Source of the DNA: Sympetrum striolatum
Lineage: Eukaryota > Arthropoda > Insecta > Odonata > Libellulidae
DNA: 64,000 bases
Assembly (NCBI GenBank): GCA_947579665.1
Contig: CANPUZ010000055.1
Coordinates: 186,001-250,000, forward strand
Direction: 5' to 3'
Positions 51,242-63,800 of the stretch are shown here, in pieces; positions within the stretch are counted from its first letter, which is position 1, and every line of letters starts with the position of its first letter. Below the pieces are notes generated by a model. It saw nothing but the letters and a program-made list of their open reading frames with translations, was not told the DNA's origin and made no database searches. The position numbers and the translations under genes were made by a program.

Positions 51242-54200
51242 CAGACCCTGGTTGCTTCAACAATGCGCTCTTTAGGAATTGTGCGGAGGATACAAGAGAG
51301 TGACTTTGAAAGGGAATCCCCATTGCTGTTGCTTGGCTTAGAATAAGTATATTGTGAACAAAATGCCGTTACTCGATAGATTTTAATTAGTGTAAATGGA
51401 GACCTATTGAATACTTTGATAATAGTTTAATATTTTCAATTTAAATTGCGTTTATTATCGTTTTACAGACCCTGGTTGCTTCAACAATGCGCTCTTTAGG
51501 AATTGTGCGGAGGATACAAGAGAGTGACTTTGAGAGGGATTCCCATTGCTGGTGCTTGGCTTAGAATAAGTATATTGTGAACAAAATGCCGTTACTCGAT
51601 AGATTTTAATTAGTTTAAATGGAGACCTATTGAATACTTTGATAATAGTTTAATATTTTCAATTTAAATTGCGTTTATTATCGTTTTTCAGACCCTGGTT
51701 GCTTCAACAATGCGCTCTTTAGGAATTGTGCGGAGGATACAAGAGAGTGACTTTGAGAGGGATTCCCCATTGCTGTTGCTTGGCTTAGAATAAGTATATT
51801 GTGAACAAAATGCCGTTACTCGATCGATTTTAATTAGTTTAAATGGAGACCTGTTGAATATTTTGATAGTAGTTTAATATTTTCAATTTAAATTGCGTTT
51901 ATTATCGTTTTTCAGACCCTGGTTGCTTCAACAATGCGCTCTTTAGGAATTGTGCGGAGGATACAAGAGAGTGACTTTGAGAGGGAATCCCCATTGCTGT
52001 TGCTTGGCTTAGAATAAGTATATTGTGAACAAAATGCCGTTACTCGATCGATTTTAATTAGTTTAAATGGAGACCTGTTGAATATTTTGATAGTAGTTTA
52101 ATATTTTCAATTTAAATTGCGTTTATTATCGTTTTACAGACCCTGGTTGCTTCAACAATGCGCTCTTTAGGAATTGTGCTGAGGATACAAGAGAGTGACT
52201 TTGAGAGGGATTCCCATTGCTGTTGCTTGGCTTAGAATAAGTATATTGTGAACAAAATGCCGTTACTCGATCGATTTTAATTAGTTTAAATGGAGACCTG
52301 TTGAATATTTTGATAATAGTTTAATATTTTCAATTTAAATTGCGTTTATTATCGTTTTTCAGACCCTTGGATCTTCAACAATGCGCTCTTTAGGAATTGT
52401 GCTGAGGATACAAGAGAGTGACTTTGAGAGGGATTCCCATTGCTGTTGCTTGGCTTAGAATAAGTATATTGAACAAAATGCCGTTACTCGATCGATTTTA
52501 ATTAGTTTAAATGGAGACCTATTGAATATTTTGATAGTAGTTTAATATTTTCAATTTAAATTGCGTTTTTTATCGTTTGACAGACCCTGGTTGCTTCAAC
52601 AATGCGCTCTTTAGGAATTGTGCTGAGGATACAAGAGAGTGACTTTGAGAGGGATTCCCATTGCTGTTGCTTGGCTTAGAATAAGTATATTGTGAACAAA
52701 ATGCCGTTACTCGATCGATTTTAATTAGTTTAAATGGAGACCTGTTGAATATTTTGATAGTAGTTTAATATTTTCAATTTAAATTGCGTTTATTATCGTT
52801 TTACAGACCCTGGTTGCTTCAACAATGCGCTCTTTAGGAATTGTGCGGAGGATACAAGAGAGAGACTTTGAGAGGGATTCCCATAGCTGTTGCTTGGCTT
52901 AGAATAAGTATATTGTGAACAAAATGCCGTTACTCGATAGATTTTAATTAGTTTAAATGGAGACCTATTGAATACTTTGATAATAGTTTAATATTTTCAA
53001 TTTAAATTGCGTTTATTATCGTTTTACAGACCCTGGTTGCTTCAACAATGCGCTCTTTAGGAATTGTGCGGAGGATACAAGAGAGTGACTTTGAGAGGGA
53101 TTCCCATTGCTGGTGCTTGGCTTAGAATAATTATATTGTGAACAAAATGCCGTTACTCGATCGATTTTAATTAGTTTAAATGGAGACCTGTTGAATATTT
53201 TGATAGTAGTTTAATATTTTCAATTTAAATTGCGTTAATTATCGTTTTACAGACCCTGGTTGCTTCAACAATGCGCTCTTTAGGAATTGTGCTGAGGATA
53301 CAAGAGAGTGACTTTGAGAGGGATTCCCATTGCTGTTGCTTGGCTTAGAATAAGTATATTGTGAACAAAATGCCGTTACTCGATCGATTTTAATTAGTTT
53401 AAATGGAGACCTGTTGAATATTTTGATAGTAGTTTAATATTTTTAATTTAAATTGCGTTTATTATCGTTTTACAGACCCTGGTTGCTTCAACAATGCGCT
53501 CTTTAGGAATTGTGCTGAGGATACAAGAGAGTGACTTTGAGAGGGATTCCCATTGCTGTTGCATGGCTTAGAATAAGTATATTGTGAACAAAATGCCGTT
53601 ACTCGATCGATTTTAATTAGTTTAAATGGAGACCTGTTGAATATTTTGATAGTAGTTAATATTTTTAATTTAAATTGCGTTTATTATCGTTTTACAGACC
53701 CTGGTTGCTTCAACAATGCGCTCTTTAGGAATTGTGCTGAGGATACAAGAGAGTGACTTTGAGAGGGATTCCCATTGCTGTTGCTTGGCTTAGAATAAGT
53801 ATATTGTGAACAAAATGCCGTTACTCGATCGATTTTAATTAGTTTAAATGGAGACCTATTGAATACTTTGATAATAGTTTAATATTTTCAATTTAAATTG
53901 CGTTTATTATCGTTTTTCAGACCCTGGTTGCTTCAACAATGCGCTCTTTAGGAATTGTGCTGAGGATACAAGAGAGTGACTTTGAGAGGGATTCCCATTG
54001 CTGTTGCTTGGCTTAGAATAAGTATATTGTGACCAAAATGCCGTTACTCGATCGATTTTAATTAGTTTAAATGGAGACCTATTGAATACTTTGATAATAG
54101 TTTAATATTTTCAATTTAAATTGCGTTTATTATTGTTTTTCAGACCCTGGTTGCTTCAACAATGCGCTCTTTAGGAATTGTGCGGAGGATACAAGAGAGA

Positions 54201-54364
54201 GACTTTGAGAGGGATTCCCATTGCTGTTGCTTGGCTTAGAATAAGTATATTGTGACCAAAATGCCGTTACTCGATAGATTTTAATTAGTTTAAATGGAGA
54301 CCTATTGAATATTTTGATAGTAGTTTAATATTTTCAATTTAAATTGCGTTTATTATCGTTTTTC
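51242..54364 (+). repeat. Module B, copy 3
   Basis: Fourteen monomers matching module B: GACTTTGAAAGGG (51305) and TAGTGTAAATGG as in copy 1 (34581), CCTTGGATCT at 52365, the GT-deleted TATTGAAC near 52469, CCATAGCTG near 52881, GAATAATTATATTG near 53126, GCGTTAATTATCG near 53234 and GTTGCATGGC at 53561. The offset from copy 2 is a constant 10,480 bp across the landmarks at 52365 and 53561. Because it keeps the GACTTTGAAAGGG monomer, it resembles copy 1 more than copy 2 at its left end. Confidence 0.87.
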
Positions 54365-57300
54365 AGACCCTGGTTGCTTCAACAATGCGCTCTTTAGGAA
54401 TTGTGCTGAGGATACAAGAGAGTGACTTTGAGAGGGATTCCCATTGCTGTTACTTGGCTTAGAATAAGTATATTGTGACCAAAATGCCGTTACTCGATAG
54501 ATTTTAATTAGTTTAAATGGAGACCTATTGAATACTTTGATAATAGTTTAATATTTTCAATTTAAATTGCGTTTATTATCGTTTTTCAGACCCTGGTTGC
54601 TTCAACAATGCGCTCTTTAGGAATTGTGCTGAGGATACAAGAGAGAGACTTTGAGAGGGATTCCCATTGCTGTTGCTTGGCTTAGAATAAGTATATTGTG
54701 ACCAAAATGCCGTTACTCGATAGATTTTAATTAGTTTAAATGGAGACCTATTGAATACTTTGATAATAGCTCAATATTTTCAATTTAAACTGCGTTTATT
54801 ATCGTTTGACAGACCCTGGTTGCTTCAACAATGCGCTCTTTAGGAATTGTGCTGAGGATACAAGAGAGTGACTTTGAGAGGGATTCCCATTGCTGTTGCT
54901 TGGCTTAGAATAAGTATATTGTGACCAAAATGCCGTTACTCGATCGATTTTAATTAGTTTAAATGGAGACCTGTTGAATACTTTGATAATAGTTTAATAT
55001 TTTCAATTTAAATTGCGTTTATTATCGTTTTACAGACCCTGGTTGCTTCAACAATGCGCTCTTTAGGAATTGTGCTGAGGATACAAGAGAGTGACTTTGA
55101 GAGGGATTCCCATTGCTGGTGCTTGGCTTAGAATAAGTATATTGTGAACAAAATGCCGTTACTCGATCGATTTTAATTAGTTTAAATGGAGACCTATTGA
55201 ATATTTTGATAGTAGTTTAATATTTTCAATTTAAATTGCGTTTATTATCGTTTTACAGACCCTGGTTGCTTCAACAATGCGCTCTTTAGGAATTGTGCTG
55301 AGGATACAAGAGAGTGACTTTGAGAGGGATTCCCATTGCTGTTGCTTGGCTTAGAATAAGTATATTGTGAACAAAATGCCGTTACTCGATCGATTTTAAT
55401 TAGTTTAAATGGAGACCTGTTGAATATTTTGATAGTAGTTTAATATTTTTAATTTAAATTGCGTTTATTATCGTTTTACAGACCCTGGTTGCTTCAACAA
55501 TGCGCTCTTTAGGAATTGTGCTGAGGATACAAGAGAGTGACTTTGAGAGGGATTCCCATTGCTGTTGCTTGGCTTAGAATAAGTATATTGTGACCAAAAT
55601 CCCGTTACTCGATCGATTTTAATTAGTTTAAATGGAGACCTATTGAATACTTTGATAATAGTTTAATATTTTCAATTTAAATTGCGTTTATTATCGTTTT
55701 TCAGACCCTGGTTGCTTCAACAATGCGCTCTTTAGGAATTGTGCTGAGGATACAAGAGAGTGACATTGAGAGGGATTCCCATTGCTGTTGCTTGGCTTAG
55801 AATAAGTATATTCTGACCAAAATGCCGTTACTCGATCGATTTTAATTAGTTTAAATGGAGACCTATTGAATACTTTGATAATAGTTTAATATTTTCAATT
55901 TAAATTGCGTTTATTATCGTTTTTCAGACCCTGGTTGCTTCAACAATGCGCTCTTTAGGAATTGTGCGGAGGATACAAGAGAGAGACTTTGAGAGGGATT
56001 CCCATTGCTGTTGCTTGGCTTAGAATAAGTATATTGTGACCAAAATGCCGTTACTCGATAGATTTTAATTAGTTTAAATGGAGACCAATTGAATATTTTG
56101 ATAGTAGTTTAATATTTTCAAATAAAATTGCGTTTATTATCGTTTTTCAGACCCTGGTTGCTTCAACAATGCGCTCTTTAGGAATTGTGCTGAGGATACA
56201 AGAGAGTGACTTTGAGAGGGATTCCCATTGCTGTTACTTGGCTTAGAATAAGTATATTGTGACCAAAATGCCGTTACTCGATAGATTTTAATTAGTTTAA
56301 ATGGAGACCTATTGAATACTTTGATAATAGTTTAATATTTTCAATTTAAATTGCGTTTATTATCGTTTTTCAGACCCTGGTTGCTTCAACAATGCGCTCT
56401 TTAGGAATTTTGCTGAGGATACAAGAGAGAGACTTTGAGAGGGATTCCCATTGCTGTTGCTTGGCTTAGAATAAGTATATTGTGACCAAAATGCCGTTAC
56501 TCGATAGATTTTAATTAGTTTAAATGGAGACCTATTGAATATTTTGATAGTAGTTTAATATTTTCAATTTAAATTGCGTTTATTATCGTTTTACAGACCC
56601 TGGTTGCTTCAACAATGCGCTCTTTAGGAATTGTGCTGAGGATACAAGAGAGTGACTTTGAGAGGGATTCCCATTGCTGTTGCTTGGCTTAGAATAAGTA
56701 TATTGTGACCAAAATGCCGTTACTCGATAGATTTTAATTAGTTTAAATGGAGACCTATTGAATACTTTGATAATAGCTCAATATTTTCAATTTAAATTGC
56801 GTTTATTATCGTTTGACAGACCCTGGTTGCTTCAACAATGCGCTCTTTAGGAATTGTGCTGAGGATACAAGAGAGTGACTTTGAGAGGGATTCCCATTGC
56901 TGTTGCTTGGCTTAGAATAAGTATATTGTGACCAAAATGCCGTTACTCGATCGATTTTAATTAGTTTAAATGGAGACCTGTTGAATACTTTGATAATAGT
57001 TTAATATTTTCAATTTAAATTGCGTTTATTATCGTTTTACAGACCCTGGTTGCTTCAACAATGCGCTCTTTAGGAATTGTGCTGAGGATACAAGAGAGTG
57101 ACTTTGAGAGGGATTCCCATTGCTGTTGCTTGGCTTAGAATAAGTATATTGTGACCAAAATGCCGTTACTTGATAGATTTTAATTAGTTTAAAAGGAGAC
57201 CTATTGAATACTTTGATAATAGTTTAATATTTTCAATTTAAATTGCGTTTATTATCGTTTTTCAGACCCTGGTTGCTTCAACAATGCGCTCTTTAGGAAT

Positions 57301-57930
57301 TGTGCGGAGGATACAAGAGAGAGACTTTGAGAGGGATTCCCATTGCTGTTGCTTGGCTTAGAATAAGTATATTGTGACCAAAATGCCGTTACTCGATATA
57401 TTTTAATTAGTTTAAATGGAGACCTATTGAATACTTGATAATAGTTTAATATTTTCAATTTAAATTGCGTTTATTATCGTTTTTCAGACCCTGGTTGCTT
57501 CAACAATGCGCTCTTTAGGAATTGTGCGGAGGATACAAGAGAGTGACTTTGAGAGGGATTCCCATTGCTGGTGCTTGGCTTAGAATAAGTATATTGTGAA
57601 CAAAATGCCGTTACTCGATCGATTTTAATTAGTTTAATTGGAGACCTATTGAATATTTTGATAGTAGTTTAATATTTTCAATTTAAATTGCGTTTATTAT
57701 CGTTTTACAGACCCTGGTTGCTTCAACAATGCGCTCTTTAGGAATTGTGCTGAGGATACAAGAGAGTGACTTTGAGAGGGATTCCCATTGCTGTTGCTTG
57801 GCTTAGAATAAGTATATTGTGAACAAAATGCCGTTACTCGATCGATTTTAATTAGTTTAAATGGAGACCTATTGAATATTTTGATAATAGTTTAATATTT
57901 TCAATTTAAATTGCGTTTATTATCGTTTTA
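54365..57930 (+). repeat. Mixed B-like region with a duplicated block of 8 to 9 monomers
   Basis: Sixteen monomers, many with the B-type GAATACTTTGATAATAG and GAGAGACTTTG changes. The rare GATAATAGCTCAATATT occurs at 54770 and 56777, exactly 9 x 223 apart, while GCTGTTACTTGG occurs at 54451 and 56235, exactly 8 x 223 apart; so the second copy has gained one monomer between the two marks. A one-base deletion near 57433 (TACTTGATAATAG) is private to one copy. Confidence 0.82.
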
Positions 57931-60829
57931 CAGACCCTTGGATCTTCAACAATGCGCTCTTTAGGAATTGTGCTGAGGATACATGAGAGTGACTTTGAGA
58001 GGGATTCCCATTGCTGTTGCTTGGCTTAGAATAAGTATATTGTGACCAAAATGCCGTTACTCGATAGATTTTAATTAGTTTAAATGGAGACCTATTGAAT
58101 ATTTTGATAATAGTTTAATATTTTCAATTTAAATTGCGTTTATTATCGTTTTTCAGACCCTGGTTGCTTCAACAATGCGCTCTTTAGGAATTGTGCCGAG
58201 GATACAAGAGAGTGACTTTGAGAGGGATTCCCATTGCTGTTGCTTGGCTTAGAATAAGTATATTGTGACCAAAATGCCGTTACTCGATCGATTTTAATTA
58301 GTTTAAATGGAGACCTATTGAATATTTTGATAGTAGTTTAATATTTTCAATTTAAATTGCGTTTATTATCGTTTTACAGACCCTGGTTGCTTCAACAATG
58401 CGCTCTTTAGGAATTGTGCTGAGGATACAAGAGAGTGACTTTGAGAGGGATTCCCATTGCTGTTGCTTGGCTTAGAATAAGTATATTGTGAACAAAATGC
58501 CGTTACTCGATCGATTTTAATTAGTTTAAAGGAGACCTATTGAATATTTTGATAGTAGTTTAATATTTTCAATTTAAATTGCGTTTATTATCGTTTTACA
58601 GACCCTTGGATCTTCAACAATGCGCTCTTTAGGAATTGTGCTGAGGATACATGAGAGTGACTTTGAGAGGGATTCCCATTGCTGTTGCTTGGCTTAGAAT
58701 AAGTATATTGTGACCAAAATGCCGTTACTCGATGGATTTTAATTAGTTTAAATGGAGACCTATTGAATATTTTGATAGTAGTTTAATATTTTCAATTTAA
58801 ATTGCGTTTATTATCGTTTTACAGACCCTTGGATCTTCAACAATGCGCTCTTTAGGAATTGTGCTGAGGATACATGAGAGTGACTTTGAGAGGGATTCCC
58901 ATTGCTGTTGCTTGGCTTAGAATAAGTATATTGTGACCAAAATGCCGTTACTCGATAGATTTTAATTAGATTAAATGGAGACCTATTGAATATTTTGATA
59001 ATAGTTTAATATTTTCAATTTAAATTGCGTTTATTATCGTTTTTCAGACACTGGTTGCTTCAACAATGCGCTCTTTAGGAATTGTGCTGAGGATACAAAA
59101 GAGTGACTTTGAGGGGGATTCCCATTGCTGTTGCTTGGCTTAGAATAAGTATATTGTGACCAAAATGCCGTTACTCGATAGATTTTAATTAATTTAAATG
59201 GAGACCTATTGAATATTTTGATAATAGTTTAATATTTTCAATTTAAATTGCGTTTATTATCGTTTTACAGACCCTTGGATCTTCAACAATGCGCTCTTTA
59301 GGAATTGTGCATAGGATACAAGAGAGTGACTTTGAGGGGGATTCCCATTGCTGTTGCTTGGCTTAGAATAAGTATATTGTGACCAAAATGCCGTTACTCG
59401 ATAGATTTTAATTAGTTTAAATGGAGACCTGTTGAATATTTTGATAATAGTTTAATATTTTCAATTTAAATTGCGTTTATTATCGTTTTACAGACCCTTG
59501 GATCTTCAACAATGCGCTCTTTAGGAATTGTGCTGAGGATACAAGAGAGTGACTTTGAGGGGGATTCCCATTGCTGTTGCTTGGCTTAGAATAAGTATAT
59601 TGTGACCAAAATGCCGTTACTCGATAGATTTTAATTAGTTTAAATGGAGACCTGTTGAATATTTTGATAATAGTTTAATATTTTCAATTTAAATTGCGTT
59701 TATTATCGTTTTACAGACCCTTGGATCTTCAACAATGCGCTCATTAGGAATTGTGCTGAGGATACAAGAGAGTGACTTTGAGAGGGATTCCCATTGCTGT
59801 TGCTTGGCTTAGAATAAGTATATTGTGACCAAAATGCCGTTACTCGATAGATTTTAATTAGTTTAAATGGAGACCTATTGAATATTTTGATAGTAGTTTA
59901 ATATTTTCATTTTAAATTGCGTTTATTATCGTTTTACAGACCCTGGTTGCTTCAACAATGCGCTCTTTAGGAATTTTGCTGAGGATACATGAGAGTGACT
60001 TTGAGAGGGAATCCCCATTGCTGTTGCTTGGCTTAGAAAAAGTATATTGTGAACAAAATGCCGTTACTCGATCGATTTTAATTAGTTTAAATGGAGACCT
60101 GTTGAATATTTTGATAGTAGTTTAATATTTTCAATTTAAATTGCGTTTATTATCGTTTTACAGACCCTTGGATCTTCAACAATGCGCTCTTTAGGAATTG
60201 TGCTGAGGATACAAGAGAGTGACTTTGAGGGGGATTCCCATTGCTGTTGCTTGGCTTAGAATAAGTATATTGTGACCAAAATGCCGTTACTCGATAGATT
60301 TTAATTAGTTTAAATGGAGACCTATTGAATATTTTGATAGTAGTTTAATATTTTCAATTTAAATTGCGTTTATTATCGTTTTACAGACCCTTGGATCTTC
60401 AACAATGCGCTCTTTAGGAATTGTGCTGAGGATACAAGAGAGTGACTTTGAGGGGGATTCCCATTGCTGTTGCTTGGCTTAGAATAAGTATATTGTGACC
60501 AAAATGCCGTTACTCGATAGATTTTAATAAGTTTAAATGGAGACCTATTGAATATTTTGAAAGAAGTTTAATATTTTCAATTTAAATTGCGTTTATTATC
60601 GTTTTACAGACCCTTGGATCTTCAACAATGCGCTCTTTAGGAATTGTGCTGAGGATACAAGAGAGTGACTTTGAGAGGGATTCCCATTGCTGTTGCTTGG
60701 CTTAGAATAAGTATATTGTGAACAAAATGCCGTTACTCGATCGATTTTAATTAGTTTAAATGGAGACCTGTTGAATATTTTGATAGTAGTTTAATATTTT
60801 CAATTTAAATTGCGTTTATTATCGTTTTT
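57931..60829 (+). repeat. Cluster of the CCTTGGATCT monomer subtype
   Basis: Nine of these thirteen monomers (starting at 57931, 58599, 58822, 59268, 59491, 59714, 60161, 60384 and 60607) read CCCTTGGATCTTCAAC where the consensus reads CCCTGGTTGCTTCAAC. That is four substitutions within five bases without a length change. The same form occurs only once in each B module elsewhere. Several copies also have ACATGAGAGTG or GAGGGGG. The cluster looks like local spread of one variant by tandem duplication. Confidence 0.88.
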
Positions 60830-63800
60830 CAGACCCTGTTTGCTTCAACAATGCGCTCTTTAGGAATTGTGCGGAGGATACAAGAGAGTGACTTTGAGAG
60901 GGATTCCCATTGCTGTTGCTTGGCTTAGAATAAGTATATTGTGACCAAAATGCCGTTACTCGATAGATTTTAATTAGTTTAAATGGAGACCTATTGAATA
61001 TTTTATAATAGTTTAATATTTTCAATTTAAATTGTGTTTATTATCGTTTTTCAGACCCTGGTTGCTTCAACAATGCGCTCTTTAGGAATTGTGTGGAGGA
61101 TACAAGAGAGTGACTTTGAGAGGGATTCCCATTGCTGTTGCTTGGCTTAGAATAAGTATATTGTGAACAAAATGCCGTTACTCGATCGATTTTAATTAGT
61201 TTAAATGGAGACGTGTTGAATATTTTGATAGTAGTTTAATATTTTCAATTTAAATTGCGTTTATTATCGTTTTACAGACCCTGGTTGCTTCAACAATGCG
61301 CTCTTTAGGAATTGTGCTGAGGATAGAAGAGAGTGACTTTGAGAGGGATTCCCATTGCTGTTGCTTGGCTTAGAATAAGTATATTGTGAACAAAATGCCG
61401 TTACTCGATCGATTTTAATTAGTTTAAATGGAGACCTGTTGAATATTTTGATAGTAGTTTAATATTTTCAATTTAAATTGCGTTTATTATCGTTTTACAG
61501 ACCCTGGTGGCTTCAACAATGCGCTCTTTAGGAATTGTGCTGAGGATACAAGAGAGTGACTTTGAGAGGGATTCCCATTGCTGTTGCTTGGCTTAGAATA
61601 AGTATATTGTGTCCAATATGCCGTTACTCGATCGATTTTAATTAGTTTAAATGGAGACCTGTTGAATATTTTGATAATAGTTTAATATTTTCAATTTAAA
61701 TTGCGTTTATTATCGTTTTACAGACCCTGGTGGCTTCAACAATGCGCTCTTTAGGAATTGTGCGGAGGATACAAGAGAGTGACTTTGAGAGGGATTCCCA
61801 TTGCTGTTGCTTGGCTTCGATTAAGTATATTGTGAACAAAATGCCGTTACTCGATCGATTTTAATTAGTTTAAATGGAGACCTGTTGAATATTTTGATAG
61901 TAGTTTAATATTTTCAATTTAAATAGCGTTTATTATCGTTTTACTGACCCTGGTTGCTTCAACAATGCGCTCTTTAGGAATTGTGCTGAGGATACAAGAG
62001 AGTGACTTTGAGAGGGATTCCCATTGCTGTTGCTTGGCTTAGAATAAGTATATTGTGAACAAAATGCCGTTACTCGATCGATTTTAATTAGTTTAAATTG
62101 AGACCTATTGAATATTTTGATAGTAGTTTAATATTTTCAATTTAAATTGCGTTTATTATCGTTTTACAGACCCTGGTTGCTTCAACAATGCGCTCTTTAG
62201 GAATTGTGCTGAGGATACAAGAGAGAGACTTTGAGAGGGATTCCCATTGCTGTTGCTTGGCTTAGAATAAGTATATTGTGAACAAAATGCCGTTACTCGA
62301 TCGATTTTAATTAGTTTAAATGGAGACCTGTTGAATATTTTGATAGTAGTTTAATATTTTCAATTTAAATTGCGTTTATTATCGTTTTACAGACCCTGGT
62401 TGCTTCAACAATGCGCTCTTTAGGAATTGTGCTGAGGATACAAGAGAGTGACTTTGAGAGGGATTCCCATTGCTGTTGCTTGGCTTAGAATAAGTATATT
62501 GTGAACAAAATGCCGTTACTCGATCGATTTTAATTAGTTTAAATGGAGACCTGTTGAATATTTTGATAGCAGTTTAATATTTTCAATTTAAATTGCGTTT
62601 ATTATCGTTTTACAGACCCTGGTTGCTTCAACAATGCGCTCTTTAGGAATTGTGCTGAGGATACAAGAGAGTGACTTTGAGAGGGATTCCCATTGCTGTT
62701 GCTTGGCTTAGAATAAGTATATTGTGAACAAAATGCCATTACTCGATCGATTTTAATTAGTTTAAATGGAGACCTGTTGAATATTTTGATAGTAGTTTAA
62801 TATTTTCGATTTAAATTGCGTTTATTATCGTTTAACAGACCCTGGTTGCTTCAACAATGCGCTCTTTAGGAATTGTGCTGAGGATACAAGAGAGTGACTT
62901 TGAGAGGGATTCCCATTGCTGTTGCTTGGCTTAGAATAAGTATATTGTGAACAAAATGCCGTTACTCGATCGATTTTAATTAGTTTAAATGGAGACCTGT
63001 TGAATATTTTGATAGTAGTTTAATATTTTCAATTTAAATTGCGTTTATTATCGTTTTACAGACCCTGGTTGCTTCAACAATGCGCTCTTTAGGAATTGTG
63101 CTGAGGATACAAGAGAGTGACTTTGACAGGGATTCCCATTGCTGTTGCTTGGCTTAGAATAAGTATATTGTGACCAAAATGCCGTTACTCGATCGATTTT
63201 AATTAGTTTAAATGGAGACCTGTTGAATATTTTGATAGTAGTTTAATATTTTCAATTTAAATTGCGTTTATTATCGTTTTACAGACCCTGGTTGCTTCAA
63301 AATTGCGATCTTTAGGAATTGTGCTGAGGATACAAGAGAGTGACTTTGAGAGGGATTCCCATTGCTGTTGCTTGGCTTAGAATAAGTATATTTTGACCAA
63401 AATGCCGTTACTCGATCGATTTTAATTAGTTTAAATGGAGACCTGTTGAATATTTTGATAATAGTTTAATATTTTCAATTTAAATTGCGTTTATTATCGT
63501 TTTACAGACCCTGGTTGCTTCAACAATGCGCTCTTTAGGAATTGTGCTGAGGATACAAGAGAGTGACTTTGAGAGGGATTCCCATTGCTGTTGCTTGGCT
63601 TAGAATAAGTATATTGTGAACAAAATGCCGTTACTCGATCGATTTTAATTAGTTTAAATTGAGACCTGTTGAATATTTTGATAATAGTTTAATATTTTCA
63701 ATTTAAATTGCGTTTATTATCGTTTTACAGACCCTGGTTGCTTCAACAATGCGCTCTTTAGGAATTGTGCTGAGGATACAAGAGAGAGACTTTGAGAGGG

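Noticed and set aside
57252..57458. 68-codon minus-strand open frame
   Set aside because: A one-base deletion in TACTTGATAATAG joins two frames of the satellite and reaches an ATG by chance.
60819..61025. 68-codon minus-strand open frame
   Set aside because: A one-base deletion near 61005 (ATTTTATAATAG) produces the same chance extension as at 57252-57458.
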